A stretch of 64,000 nucleotides of DNA from a virus: positions 103,437 through 167,436 of the IMG/VR virus record IMGVR_UViG_3300024299_000645; one strand, 5' to 3'. How positions within the stretch are numbered: the first letter of the stretch is position 1; each line of letters opens with the position of its first letter. The notes under the pieces are model-generated. The model searched no databases and had not been told where the DNA came from. It saw only the letters and a list, made by a program, of their open reading frames with translations. Positions 7,126 to 15,621 of this stretch are shown here, piece by piece. The position numbers and the translations under genes are program-made.

Positions 7126-7685
7126 TGTCTTATTTTAGTTATTTACCAAAAGTAGAATATAATATAACAAAAAGTAAATATTTTGAGACCTCAACTGCTG
7201 TTGATATATTTGTTAGAAATTTAATAAAACAGAACGTTATAGATAAAGGCGTAACGTTTGATCTACATACTATTGGAGACGGTGAAAGACCGGATATAAC
7301 ATCATTCTTGATTTATGGAGATGTTAAATATGATTGGATTATATTTTTAGCAAATAGGATGTTTAATCCTTATTTTGATTGGCCTTTGAGCAGTCAAGAT
7401 TTTAGAAAATTACTTCAAAGTAAATATGGTACAGCTGAACGCGCAAGAAAAGTTATTCATGAATATCATCAAATTATACAGCCAGCAACAGATTCTGTAA
7501 GAGAAATAAAAGTTGTAGTTGATAATGAAACATGGTCATCTTTAAATGATTCGGAAAGAAGTCGAATAACAAAATATGATTATGAATTTAAAATAAATGA
7601 AAGAAATAGACAAATTAAAATAATTGATAAACAATATATTGAAAGTATTTTTAAAGAAGCTCAATCAAAACGATATGGAACGTAA
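7125..7685 (+). CDS. 53: gp53 baseplate wedge subunit
   Basis: A 186-residue protein (T4 gp53 has 196). It opens with a gp53-type N-terminus (MSYFSYLPKVEYNIT). Then come a D-x-x-T-F-D-L-H block, the family's most conserved segment DWIIFLANRMFNPYFDWPLS with DFRKLLQSKYG, and a LysM-like C-terminal part ending in Arg/Lys helices. In T4 gp53 binds the inner wedge (gp6, gp25) and lets wedges join around the hub. It overlaps the gp48 stop codon by one base. Confidence 0.92.
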   Translation: MSYFSYLPKVEYNITKSKYFETSTAVDIFVRNLIKQNVIDKGVTFDLHTIGDGERPDITSFLIYGDVKYDWIIFLANRMFNPYFDWPLSSQDFRKLLQSKYGTAERARKVIHEYHQIIQPATDSVREIKVVVDNETWSSLNDSERSRITKYDYEFKINERNRQIKIIDKQYIESIFKEAQSKRYGT

Positions 7686-7688
7686 AGT

Positions 7689-9479
7689 ATGGCGGGAAGA
7701 ACAGATGCAGAAGAAACAGGGGAAGGGTATGAATGGCATCAAACAGATAGAACTCCTACAACATCACCGGTAGAAGATAATTCCACTCAGGCAACTGCTC
7801 GGATTCCTGGTGACTATAAGGTTGAAAAGTTAGTTCTTTTGTCACCTAATATAGATGCAGAAATTGATTTAACACCGACTTTTGATACTATATCTATATT
7901 TGAAGATATAAGCACACCTTATTTATTAATGGATTTGTCTATAGTGGAATCATACGGACTAAGAGAATTGATTCCTCTTATTGGTGAGGAATTTATTGAA
8001 CTTGTGGCAGGCACTGCTGGTGTAACAGCAAAATCCGGTTCACCATCACAAAATAAATTTGATGGTATTATTAGTAAAGTCTTTAGAGTGACAAGCTTGT
8101 CACCGATAATATCAACATCTGAAAGAGTTAAAAATTATGTTATACATTGTGTTTCTGTAGAGGCAATTATTAATGAAAAAACTAGAATAAGTAGGGGATA
8201 TAGAAAAAAGTCAATTGATCATGTTATTAAGGACATTTATAAAAAAAATATTGTTAAGCCTTTGGAGAATGAATATAGTAGTTATGTTGGAAAAGATAAA
8301 GTTAAACCATTAGTTATTGAACCAACCGAAGGTACTCATGATATTACGTTTCCTTTTAAAAAACCATTTGATATTTTTAATGATTTATCGGAAAAGGCTT
8401 TAACTCTTAATGAACCTGAAGAAGAAAATGTTGCGCAAGCACGTGGTGATGTTCCACCGGCACGACAAGCAGGTGGTGCATTGTATATGTTTTATGAAAC
8501 ATTATCTAATTTTAGATTTGAAAGTTTAGAATCAGTTTTTAAACGGACCCCTAAGCGACATATATATGCAAAACCTAGTCCCTCAATCAGCGCAGATGAT
8601 ATCATAAATGGTTTTAATGTTTGCCTAGATTATCAAATTGATGGGCTCTTTGATATTATTGATAACTTACGTGCCGGAATGTATGCTTCAAAATTAATAA
8701 CTCATGATATGACACGGATGCGATATGATATTACAGGTTATAGTTATGTTCTTAGAAATGATACACCTATTTCAATACCTGAACCTTCAACGGGCATAGA
8801 AACTGAAACACAATCCGGAAGCACAGAACCAGAAGCATCTAAAAAGAAATTAGCAGATTTAACTTTGTCATTAGCTAGAACTGGTGCTGGCGGTAAATTA
8901 TGTACAGATAAAAATGACCTTTTACATGATAGTGATGATGGTGAACGTTGTAAAATAAAATTTATGGCTACGGATTTAAATCACGCTTATTTTTTTGAGG
9001 CGAATAGAAAAGATGCCGGAGGCCCTAAAGAAAAAGGAATAAAAGAAAGCAATCTTGAAAGAAGAGTACAATTAAGAGATTCACAATTACAACAATTAGA
9101 TAACATTAAACTTACACTTAGAATGTATGGTGATTCATCTTTAAGAGTTGGAGAAATTATAAACTTTTATGCTCCTTCTCAAACTTTGCAAGAAGGATCA
9201 GAACAAACAGCCGATGTATTTTTAAGTGGTAAATATATTATAACAAGAATTAAACATATTATTAATGCTGAACAATATCTGATGAATATTCAATGTAGAA
9301 AAGATGCTTGGTATTCTGATTTACCAGCGTTTGATCAAGCACTAAATGCATCTCGTTTACTTGGTAATACTTCTAAAGACGAAGCGAAGGCTAGGGCCTT
9401 AAACGTTAAAATCTCATCCGGTACAACTGATGCGAGCAATGCTCCAGATACAATTACGCCAAATGATGAAACCATATGA
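7689..9479 (+). CDS. Baseplate hub protein (gp27-like)
   Basis: A 596-residue protein in the position expected for gp27, just before gp5. It begins with a disordered Asp/Glu/Thr-rich leader (about residues 1-40). A hub-type β-domain follows with ISIFEDISTPYLLMDLSIVE and LIPLIGEEFIEL, then a second β-domain near 150-260, and a C-terminal part around 470-540 with LRVGEIINFYAP typical of gp27/gpD/VgrG-like hubs. It is much longer than T4 gp27 (391 aa), with an Ala/Glu/Ser-rich insert near 360-385. It should form the trimeric ring that connects the tube to the gp5 spike. Confidence 0.7.
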   Translation: MAGRTDAEETGEGYEWHQTDRTPTTSPVEDNSTQATARIPGDYKVEKLVLLSPNIDAEIDLTPTFDTISIFEDISTPYLLMDLSIVESYGLRELIPLIGEEFIELVAGTAGVTAKSGSPSQNKFDGIISKVFRVTSLSPIISTSERVKNYVIHCVSVEAIINEKTRISRGYRKKSIDHVIKDIYKKNIVKPLENEYSSYVGKDKVKPLVIEPTEGTHDITFPFKKPFDIFNDLSEKALTLNEPEEENVAQARGDVPPARQAGGALYMFYETLSNFRFESLESVFKRTPKRHIYAKPSPSISADDIINGFNVCLDYQIDGLFDIIDNLRAGMYASKLITHDMTRMRYDITGYSYVLRNDTPISIPEPSTGIETETQSGSTEPEASKKKLADLTLSLARTGAGGKLCTDKNDLLHDSDDGERCKIKFMATDLNHAYFFEANRKDAGGPKEKGIKESNLERRVQLRDSQLQQLDNIKLTLRMYGDSSLRVGEIINFYAPSQTLQEGSEQTADVFLSGKYIITRIKHIINAEQYLMNIQCRKDAWYSDLPAFDQALNASRLLGNTSKDEAKARALNVKISSGTTDASNAPDTITPNDETI

Positions 9480-9504
9480 CACATAGTATAAGGATTGAAA
9501 GATA

Positions 9505-11535
9505 ATGGAAACTGACTTTATGGGCAAAGCTGGCTTTATTTGGGCCATCGGTGTTGTTGAGGATAGAAATGATCCTCTGTATCTAGGAAGATGTAAAGTA
9601 AGATACTTAGGTTGGCATACTAGAGATAAACAAGAATTACCAACAGTAGTATTACCTTGGTCATTTCCTTTAATGCCAATAACATCCGCTTCACAAACAC
9701 AAGTTGGTACAAGTCCCACTGGCCCTGTTCCAGGAACTTGGGTTTTATCTTTTTTTAAAGACGGTCTAGATGCCACTGATCCAATTATGTTAGGAACATT
9801 GCCCGGTCGGCCTGATAAAGCATGTGATCCACGTGATGGTTTTAATGATCCCCGAACTTGGCAGCCCAAACCATTTCAAGTAGATGACAACGGTGCGGTT
9901 ATTGAAGGATCAGTTGAATTTAAAGATGTGCCCCAATTTCCATTAAAATTGAATCGGGTTAGGGATAAGGGCGTTGAAATTACAGAACGTACTGATGATC
10001 CTAATAAACATAAAGATAAAGATATTTGGGATTTTTCTTATAACTTTCCTAATATAAGATTTTTAAATGAACCTACTACTCCTAGATTAGCTAGGGGTTT
10101 GCAGGATACATCAGCTAAAATTCTTAATAGAGTAAGACCAGGTCCTGGGCCTGCATCTGTAATGGTTGAAGGTAATGCAGAGTCTCCTTTACAAAATAGA
10201 AGAGATGTAAAGATGGGCAAATTTGGTATTAGAGCTAGTGATTTTGCTGATAGGCCAACCTTCATGGAACCAGAGTCTGCATATGCCGCACAGTATCCTT
10301 ATAATCATGTTCATCAGACTGAAAGTGGACATGTTATAGAAATGGATGATACTCCAACTGCGGAAAGATTGTCTTGGACACATAGATCAGGTGCCTACCG
10401 AGAAATGGGACCAGCAGGTGATGTTGTAGATAAAGCAACCAGAGATGCGTGGTCCTGTGTTTTGAGAAACTCATATGAACAAATAAGTGGTAATAAATTT
10501 TCTTCGATAGATTATGGATATGAATTAGCTGTGGCCGCTACAGGAGGAAAAGAAGATTATTGGCTTAGAGTATGTGGTACTGGCGATGTTCATTTAGAAG
10601 CCGAAGAAGGTAACATTGAAATGTATACTAAAAACGGCGTAACTTTTATAAATGCGAAGCGAATTGAATTTAATGCTAAAGAATATATTAGAATGTCTGC
10701 TCCGCGGATTCAACAAACAAAATTTCCACGGAACAATCCGAGTTTAAATCCATCAGAAGCAGGAGATAAATCAGGACAGGAAGTCGAGGTAGCAGGAAAT
10801 CAATCAGAAAATGTTGGCGGTGCGAAAACAGTAAATGCTGGTCAAATTGGAATGAACACAATGGGACCTTTTACTACATCATGTCAAAGTGAATCAAAGA
10901 ATATTTCTCATAGTTCAGAAACAACAGTTATGGGATTAAATATTCTTTTGGGTCAAGGTGCAGCCGGCTGGAGTACTGCAGTTCAAAATGGAATTATTAA
11001 TTTAAGAAGTGCAGACGCCAAAGCTGGAACAGGTGGAATTTTACTTCATTTAAATGAATTACCAGTTTCCAGTCCGTCATCGGCAAAGTCATCAGCGGTT
11101 GGTTATTTGTCTATTATGCCTACTGATCCAATCTCGTCGGAAATTGAATTAGCTTCGACATTTGGTAAAGTTTCTATGAAAAATAAATTCGGTGAAATAG
11201 CATTAGAAGAAGCCCCAATGGGAACCGGAGGAAATCTAAAACTAGAGACAAATGGTGTAGGCGCTGAGATGATGATGAAATCACCGATGGGAGGAATCAG
11301 TTTTGATGCAACGGGTAAGGTTAATATCTGGAATGAGGTAACTTCTTTAACGAACATAGTAAAAGTTCTCTTTAGACATCTTTTGGAACACACACACGGA
11401 CATAATGATACTATTATGGGTACACCAAACCCAATGGCCGTAACATTACCAAACGCGTTGCAACCATGGTATACAGACTTACTTACAGAACAGGCTAAAC
11501 TAGATGGCTTTTTTGCGCAAAACAAGGGTTTTTAA
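9505..11535 (+). CDS. 5: gp5-like central spike protein, no lysozyme domain
   Basis: A 676-residue spike protein. Residues about 1-110 form an OB-fold (GVVEDRNDPLYLGRCKVRYL and LPWSFPLMPI, then WVLSFFKDG). A proline-rich linker follows. From about 250 there is a gp5/VgrG-type β-prism with HQTESGHVIEMDDT, GDVHLEAEEGNIEMY and later short repeats. I find no T4L-type lysozyme domain between the OB-fold and the β-prism, so this spike pierces but probably does not digest. A His cluster HTHGH (residues 629-633) near the C-terminus could bind a metal at or near the tip. It starts 25 bases after the gp27-like gene. Confidence 0.85.
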   Translation: METDFMGKAGFIWAIGVVEDRNDPLYLGRCKVRYLGWHTRDKQELPTVVLPWSFPLMPITSASQTQVGTSPTGPVPGTWVLSFFKDGLDATDPIMLGTLPGRPDKACDPRDGFNDPRTWQPKPFQVDDNGAVIEGSVEFKDVPQFPLKLNRVRDKGVEITERTDDPNKHKDKDIWDFSYNFPNIRFLNEPTTPRLARGLQDTSAKILNRVRPGPGPASVMVEGNAESPLQNRRDVKMGKFGIRASDFADRPTFMEPESAYAAQYPYNHVHQTESGHVIEMDDTPTAERLSWTHRSGAYREMGPAGDVVDKATRDAWSCVLRNSYEQISGNKFSSIDYGYELAVAATGGKEDYWLRVCGTGDVHLEAEEGNIEMYTKNGVTFINAKRIEFNAKEYIRMSAPRIQQTKFPRNNPSLNPSEAGDKSGQEVEVAGNQSENVGGAKTVNAGQIGMNTMGPFTTSCQSESKNISHSSETTVMGLNILLGQGAAGWSTAVQNGIINLRSADAKAGTGGILLHLNELPVSSPSSAKSSAVGYLSIMPTDPISSEIELASTFGKVSMKNKFGEIALEEAPMGTGGNLKLETNGVGAEMMMKSPMGGISFDATGKVNIWNEVTSLTNIVKVLFRHLLEHTHGHNDTIMGTPNPMAVTLPNALQPWYTDLLTEQAKLDGFFAQNKGF

Positions 11536-11549
11536 ATAAAATAACTAAT

Positions 11550-11726
11550 ATGACAAATCAAACACAGTGGGAAAAAACAACACAATTAGTTCCTCATCCA
11601 AAGGTGTTAGAACTAATGAGCAAGTTAAAACAATTAAATGATCTCGAGACTAAATTGATGACAGAATTTAAAAATGCACTAGAAAAGCAAGCGCAAGAAG
11701 GGGATAATGGCGGAACAAGAAGCTGA
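11550..11726 (+). CDS. Small charged protein between gp5 and the 1153-aa gene
   Basis: A 58-codon frame beginning ATGACAAATCAAACA. It encodes a helical, Lys/Leu/Glu-rich peptide (VLELMSKLKQLNDLETKLM) that probably forms a short coiled coil. It overlaps the start of the next gene by 20 bases, which favours coupling. No clear Shine-Dalgarno sequence is seen, so expression is uncertain. Function unknown; a small baseplate or spike accessory protein is possible from location only. Confidence 0.45.
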   Translation: MTNQTQWEKTTQLVPHPKVLELMSKLKQLNDLETKLMTEFKNALEKQAQEGDNGGTRS

Positions 11727-14700
11727 TCTAGATCAGCTTCTTTCCCGGAAAATGGTGGAACAAGAAGCTGATGAGTGGTCCTCTAGAAATTTAGGAGATA
11801 TAGGTTATCTAAAGCACTTTTTTGAAGTAGCAGCAAAAGGTCTGGAACTTCATAAGGAGAACGCGGCATTTATTAAGGAGGCTTATGAATTTAATAGGGC
11901 ACTTGTATTTGCTAAGGTAGATCCATTATTTGCAGCATTAGATAAAATTTTTCAAGAAATTTTAAAACTATTAGATGATCTCAGAGGTTTAGGTTTTTAT
12001 TATCTACCTGTTCATTCAAAATCAATTGGTACATCTAATGAAGTACAAAGAAATCCTGTTACAGGTGGACTATTGATTGGGGGTACATATTATGCAAAAG
12101 CAACCGCCAGTGGCATACCCGGAGAATACAAAAAAGCTAATGTTTTTCTAGGTGACACTCCAGCTACGGATAAAGAAACAGGTGAACAAATATACGTAAA
12201 AGATACAGCATGGGAAGATCCATTTGATGCCGACGGCAACAGCACAGGAACAGAATTAACCTTAGAGAATGCTTTTGTATATGCTAATGAGAAGTTAGGT
12301 TTAACGCAATTATCTCCAACTGGTATTTTACAAACAATTGATAGATCTTTTGACGATAAAAATGATGTCCCTAAAGGTAATACGGCTTTTACAACCGATA
12401 CATCACAATTATTGTCAGAAGATTATTATCTATCAGGCCGGCCAATATTTTCAAATTCTGCAACGGTAGGTGGAATTATTATTATAATGGGAGCACCCTC
12501 TTTTGATAAATTTGGAGATATTTTAAAAACATTTAATAAATTTATTAATTTAGAAAGTTTTAATCAGTTAGTAGCTGATGTTAAGAAAATACTCAATCCG
12601 CCTGTCGTACATAGAATAAAGTTATCTTGGGTAAGCACCAAAACTATTGATGTGGATAGTGAGTCACCGGATTTTAATACACCGCCTTCACTTTCTGATG
12701 CTCCCGGCAAGAAAACTTATATAGAAAAAGATGATACCGTAGGTTCATTTTACAAGCACGATAAGAACGAAGATGGAACATACAAAAGCAATAGAGTTTT
12801 GAAGGCTACGGTAGGCAAATCAATAGCCCGAGTCACTAAAGTTATAACGACTGAAAACATGGTAATTGAAGATAGAGAAACGCTAGGCCATAAAGCAGAT
12901 ACTCATAATACCAATTTAACAGAAACAATGATTAAAAGGAATCATCAAGAAATAAAAATAGATAGAAATTTGGTTCCTTATCAAAATCAAGAATTGGAAA
13001 TTGCATATATGTCACCCGGCATGGAATTTAAAAAAGGTGATATTATTGTAGAAGCGATACCCATGACGGACTCTGGAGGTACTCAAACCGCAACCGGAGA
13101 TAAAATTGATCTTAATAAACAAAATGCGGGTGATCCAGGTAAAGACAATGATAAGGAATATGTTCAAGTCACTGAGGGTGAACTTATAGTCGGAAAAGTA
13201 GTGGATGAATTCTATGCAGATGCTTTACCTGAAAAACCAGATTGGAGAGGTAAAAGATTAGAAGAATTAATTCCACCTTTAGGTTCAGTTTTAGATACTA
13301 CTGAAGCACATGTAAGAAGTATATTCGCAACTATTAAAAACTATCAGGCCAGTCTAGATCCGATTATAAAATACTTAGATGGGAAAATGGATGAACTTAC
13401 GGCATTCAGTAATGAAATTGAAGAATTATTAGAATTATTTGCTGTAGGTATTCCCGCGCTTGGTATGTACACATTATACTTGAATCCCCAATTAGGGGGC
13501 ACAGCTCGTTTCAGAGAAAGAATGATGGGTGCAGGAGGACCTGATAAGCCACCTGAAAATTTAAAATTTTGTGCCGGTGTTTGTTTTTTAGGTGGTGGAC
13601 CAACAGGAGGACCATTAGTTAAATCTCTTGATTTTCTTGCGTTGATGCTAGGAATGAGAAAGCCGACAGAGGAAGAGGCAGTTGCGCAATCTAGATTGGA
13701 AGAATTGGCGACTCCGCTTTTTGATGAAACAAAAACATATATGGCCGGAGATAAAATTTATTATAAGGGCGTTAATTATATTTGTTTAGTTAATTATACA
13801 ACTGGCGAAGAACCTATAATAAAAGATCTGAATGATGAAAATGTGATTAATGCAGCATATTGGGAAAGACTAGGAGAAGCTGGAGTTAAGGATGAACAAG
13901 TTACAGTTGGAGATGCAAGAACTCCTGAAGAAATAAGAAAAGCCAAAATAGATTTTTTGAAAGATACTAAAAAGGCTTTAGGTGATATTTTAGTTAAATT
14001 AAATGGGGCTTCACCTGGTGCATCAAGTTTAAGAAAGAAGATTATGGATGTTCCTCTTTATGGAGCAATGGATCCACTGCAATCACCACCAGCGTTTATT
14101 TCATCTGGTGCAAATGAATCCACTTTTAATGATCTTCTAAACTTAAGAGATATGGATTTAGAAGAGTTAGATTTATTGGTTTATAGAATCACAGAAATGT
14201 TGGTTTCAGTGGAAATTACAATGATTCAAGAAACACCAGATGTAGACACAGAACCTGGTAGTTTTAGATCAAAAGGGAAATCGTTACTTATTTTAAAAGG
14301 TGAATTTATAGATGAAGTTGATGATTTTGAAGGGGGACAAAGAAAGGTTAAACCAAATACAACTATTACTATTCTTGATCCTCTCAATCCAGGTTCTGGT
14401 TCAACAAGAACTGTAGAACGTATGTCAAATACAACAGTGGCCGTTCTTAATGAACCATTTGAACCAGATATAGAAACTGCACTGGCTTATGATGTAATTT
14501 TAACTGATCAAAATGAAACTGAATATAAGTATAAGTCCGAATATAGAGCAAATAATACACACTATTATCATCCAGGATATAGATTACGTGAATTTGAAGC
14601 CAAGGCAAATACTATTTCAACTTATTCAAAAGTTGATGTAGCGGGTAATTATATAGATATACCTGAGTATGAAGCCGGGAACCCGAAAGGTTCCGGGTTC

Positions 14701-15168
14701 GACAACAAACCGCGAAATGTTAATGAATACCCGCTTGGTACCATTATAGAAATAAATGGAACTGTACCACAATCAGAAGGATATGTTGGTGGGGGTGGAA
14801 TAGAAGTATTATTAGAAGAAGAAGAACAGGTGGCAGAGACATGGAATGCGATTGGTGTTTCACAGGATGATGTCTTAATTGTAACTCTTGATACAGGAGT
14901 ATTTACTAAGTATATTCAAGAAGTTCTTGATGATACACATATAGCAATTGATTCCGCCATTCAAGCAGGGGGAGATGCTCCGTATCAAACCTTGTTATAT
15001 CATTCTGATTGGGATTTTGAATTATCAATCGGCAAAAAACAAGTAAAGGCCCAAGACGATAAGATACAGAGTAGTAAGAATAAATTTCTTGATTATTTGA
15101 ATGATATTAATGCTCAGGCAGATGAGATTTATGATTACTTGGATAAATTGAATAACGAGGGTTGGTAA
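11707..15168 (+). CDS. Large virion structural protein (1153 aa), baseplate region
   Basis: Not matched to a T4 gene. The N-terminus (1-130) is helical and includes AKVDPLFAALDKIFQEILKL. The middle is mixed and repeat-poor. About residues 672-728 look like a carbohydrate-binding module of the CBM5/12 type (Y-x-x-G-D-x-x-Y-x-G-x-x-Y, later a Trp). The C-terminus (1090-1153) is a charged coiled coil. Its place between the gp5 spike and wedge genes gp25 and gp6 makes it a probable baseplate or peripheral hub component. It carries a local GC-rich inverted repeat at 14675-14700. A late promoter overlaps the end of the gene. Confidence 0.6.
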   Translation: MAEQEADLDQLLSRKMVEQEADEWSSRNLGDIGYLKHFFEVAAKGLELHKENAAFIKEAYEFNRALVFAKVDPLFAALDKIFQEILKLLDDLRGLGFYYLPVHSKSIGTSNEVQRNPVTGGLLIGGTYYAKATASGIPGEYKKANVFLGDTPATDKETGEQIYVKDTAWEDPFDADGNSTGTELTLENAFVYANEKLGLTQLSPTGILQTIDRSFDDKNDVPKGNTAFTTDTSQLLSEDYYLSGRPIFSNSATVGGIIIIMGAPSFDKFGDILKTFNKFINLESFNQLVADVKKILNPPVVHRIKLSWVSTKTIDVDSESPDFNTPPSLSDAPGKKTYIEKDDTVGSFYKHDKNEDGTYKSNRVLKATVGKSIARVTKVITTENMVIEDRETLGHKADTHNTNLTETMIKRNHQEIKIDRNLVPYQNQELEIAYMSPGMEFKKGDIIVEAIPMTDSGGTQTATGDKIDLNKQNAGDPGKDNDKEYVQVTEGELIVGKVVDEFYADALPEKPDWRGKRLEELIPPLGSVLDTTEAHVRSIFATIKNYQASLDPIIKYLDGKMDELTAFSNEIEELLELFAVGIPALGMYTLYLNPQLGGTARFRERMMGAGGPDKPPENLKFCAGVCFLGGGPTGGPLVKSLDFLALMLGMRKPTEEEAVAQSRLEELATPLFDETKTYMAGDKIYYKGVNYICLVNYTTGEEPIIKDLNDENVINAAYWERLGEAGVKDEQVTVGDARTPEEIRKAKIDFLKDTKKALGDILVKLNGASPGASSLRKKIMDVPLYGAMDPLQSPPAFISSGANESTFNDLLNLRDMDLEELDLLVYRITEMLVSVEITMIQETPDVDTEPGSFRSKGKSLLILKGEFIDEVDDFEGGQRKVKPNTTITILDPLNPGSGSTRTVERMSNTTVAVLNEPFEPDIETALAYDVILTDQNETEYKYKSEYRANNTHYYHPGYRLREFEAKANTISTYSKVDVAGNYIDIPEYEAGNPKGSGFDNKPRNVNEYPLGTIIEINGTVPQSEGYVGGGGIEVLLEEEEQVAETWNAIGVSQDDVLIVTLDTGVFTKYIQEVLDDTHIAIDSAIQAGGDAPYQTLLYHSDWDFELSIGKKQVKAQDDKIQSSKNKFLDYLNDINAQADEIYDYLDKLNNEGW

Positions 15169-15176
15169 TATAAATA
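15169..15176 (+). promoter_or_regulatory. T4-type late promoter before gp25
   Basis: Exact TATAAATA, 19 bases before the gp25 ATG at 15196. The box follows directly after the stop codon of the 1153-aa gene. The predicted leader is only about a dozen bases, which still includes the AAGGAA ribosome site. Confidence 0.75.
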
Positions 15177-15195
15177 GATTAAATAAGGAACATCT

Positions 15196-15618
15196 ATGGC
15201 ACAAACACGATACACAGAAATAGAGTATGATGAAAAAACTGGCGCAACTATCTATTCTGATGTTGATATATCTTTTAAAGCTCATCCTGTAACAGGTGAT
15301 ATTATTAAAACAAAGAATGCGACTGTGATAAAACAATCTATGCGTCAGATATTACAAACAAGAGCAAATGAAAGATTGGGTCATCCTGAAATTGGCGCAG
15401 GTGTTCAAGAATTATTATTCGAACCAATGAATCAATTAACAGAAAATAGACTCGTTAGAAAAATTGCAGACTCTTTAAGAATGTTAGAACCTCGGGCTAC
15501 AATAAGGGATATAATTGTAATGGGTGATCCAGATAAAAATGCTTATAGGATAAAAATTATTTTTACGATGTTAGGGCAACAAACCGACGAAATTTTCGAA
15601 ACTTATACGTATAGGTAA
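15196..15618 (+). CDS. 25: gp25 baseplate wedge subunit
   Basis: A 140-residue member of the gp25/GPW lysozyme-like wedge family (T4 gp25 has 132). The signature region has KQSMRQILQTRANERLGHPE, GVQELLFEPMN and the final IKIIFTMLGQQTDEIFETYTY. It forms the core wedge bundle with gp6 and gp53 and contacts the first sheath ring. It lies three bases before gp6, as expected for partners made in fixed ratio. Confidence 0.93.
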   Translation: MAQTRYTEIEYDEKTGATIYSDVDISFKAHPVTGDIIKTKNATVIKQSMRQILQTRANERLGHPEIGAGVQELLFEPMNQLTENRLVRKIADSLRMLEPRATIRDIIVMGDPDKNAYRIKIIFTMLGQQTDEIFETYTYR

Positions 15619-15621
15619 GTA

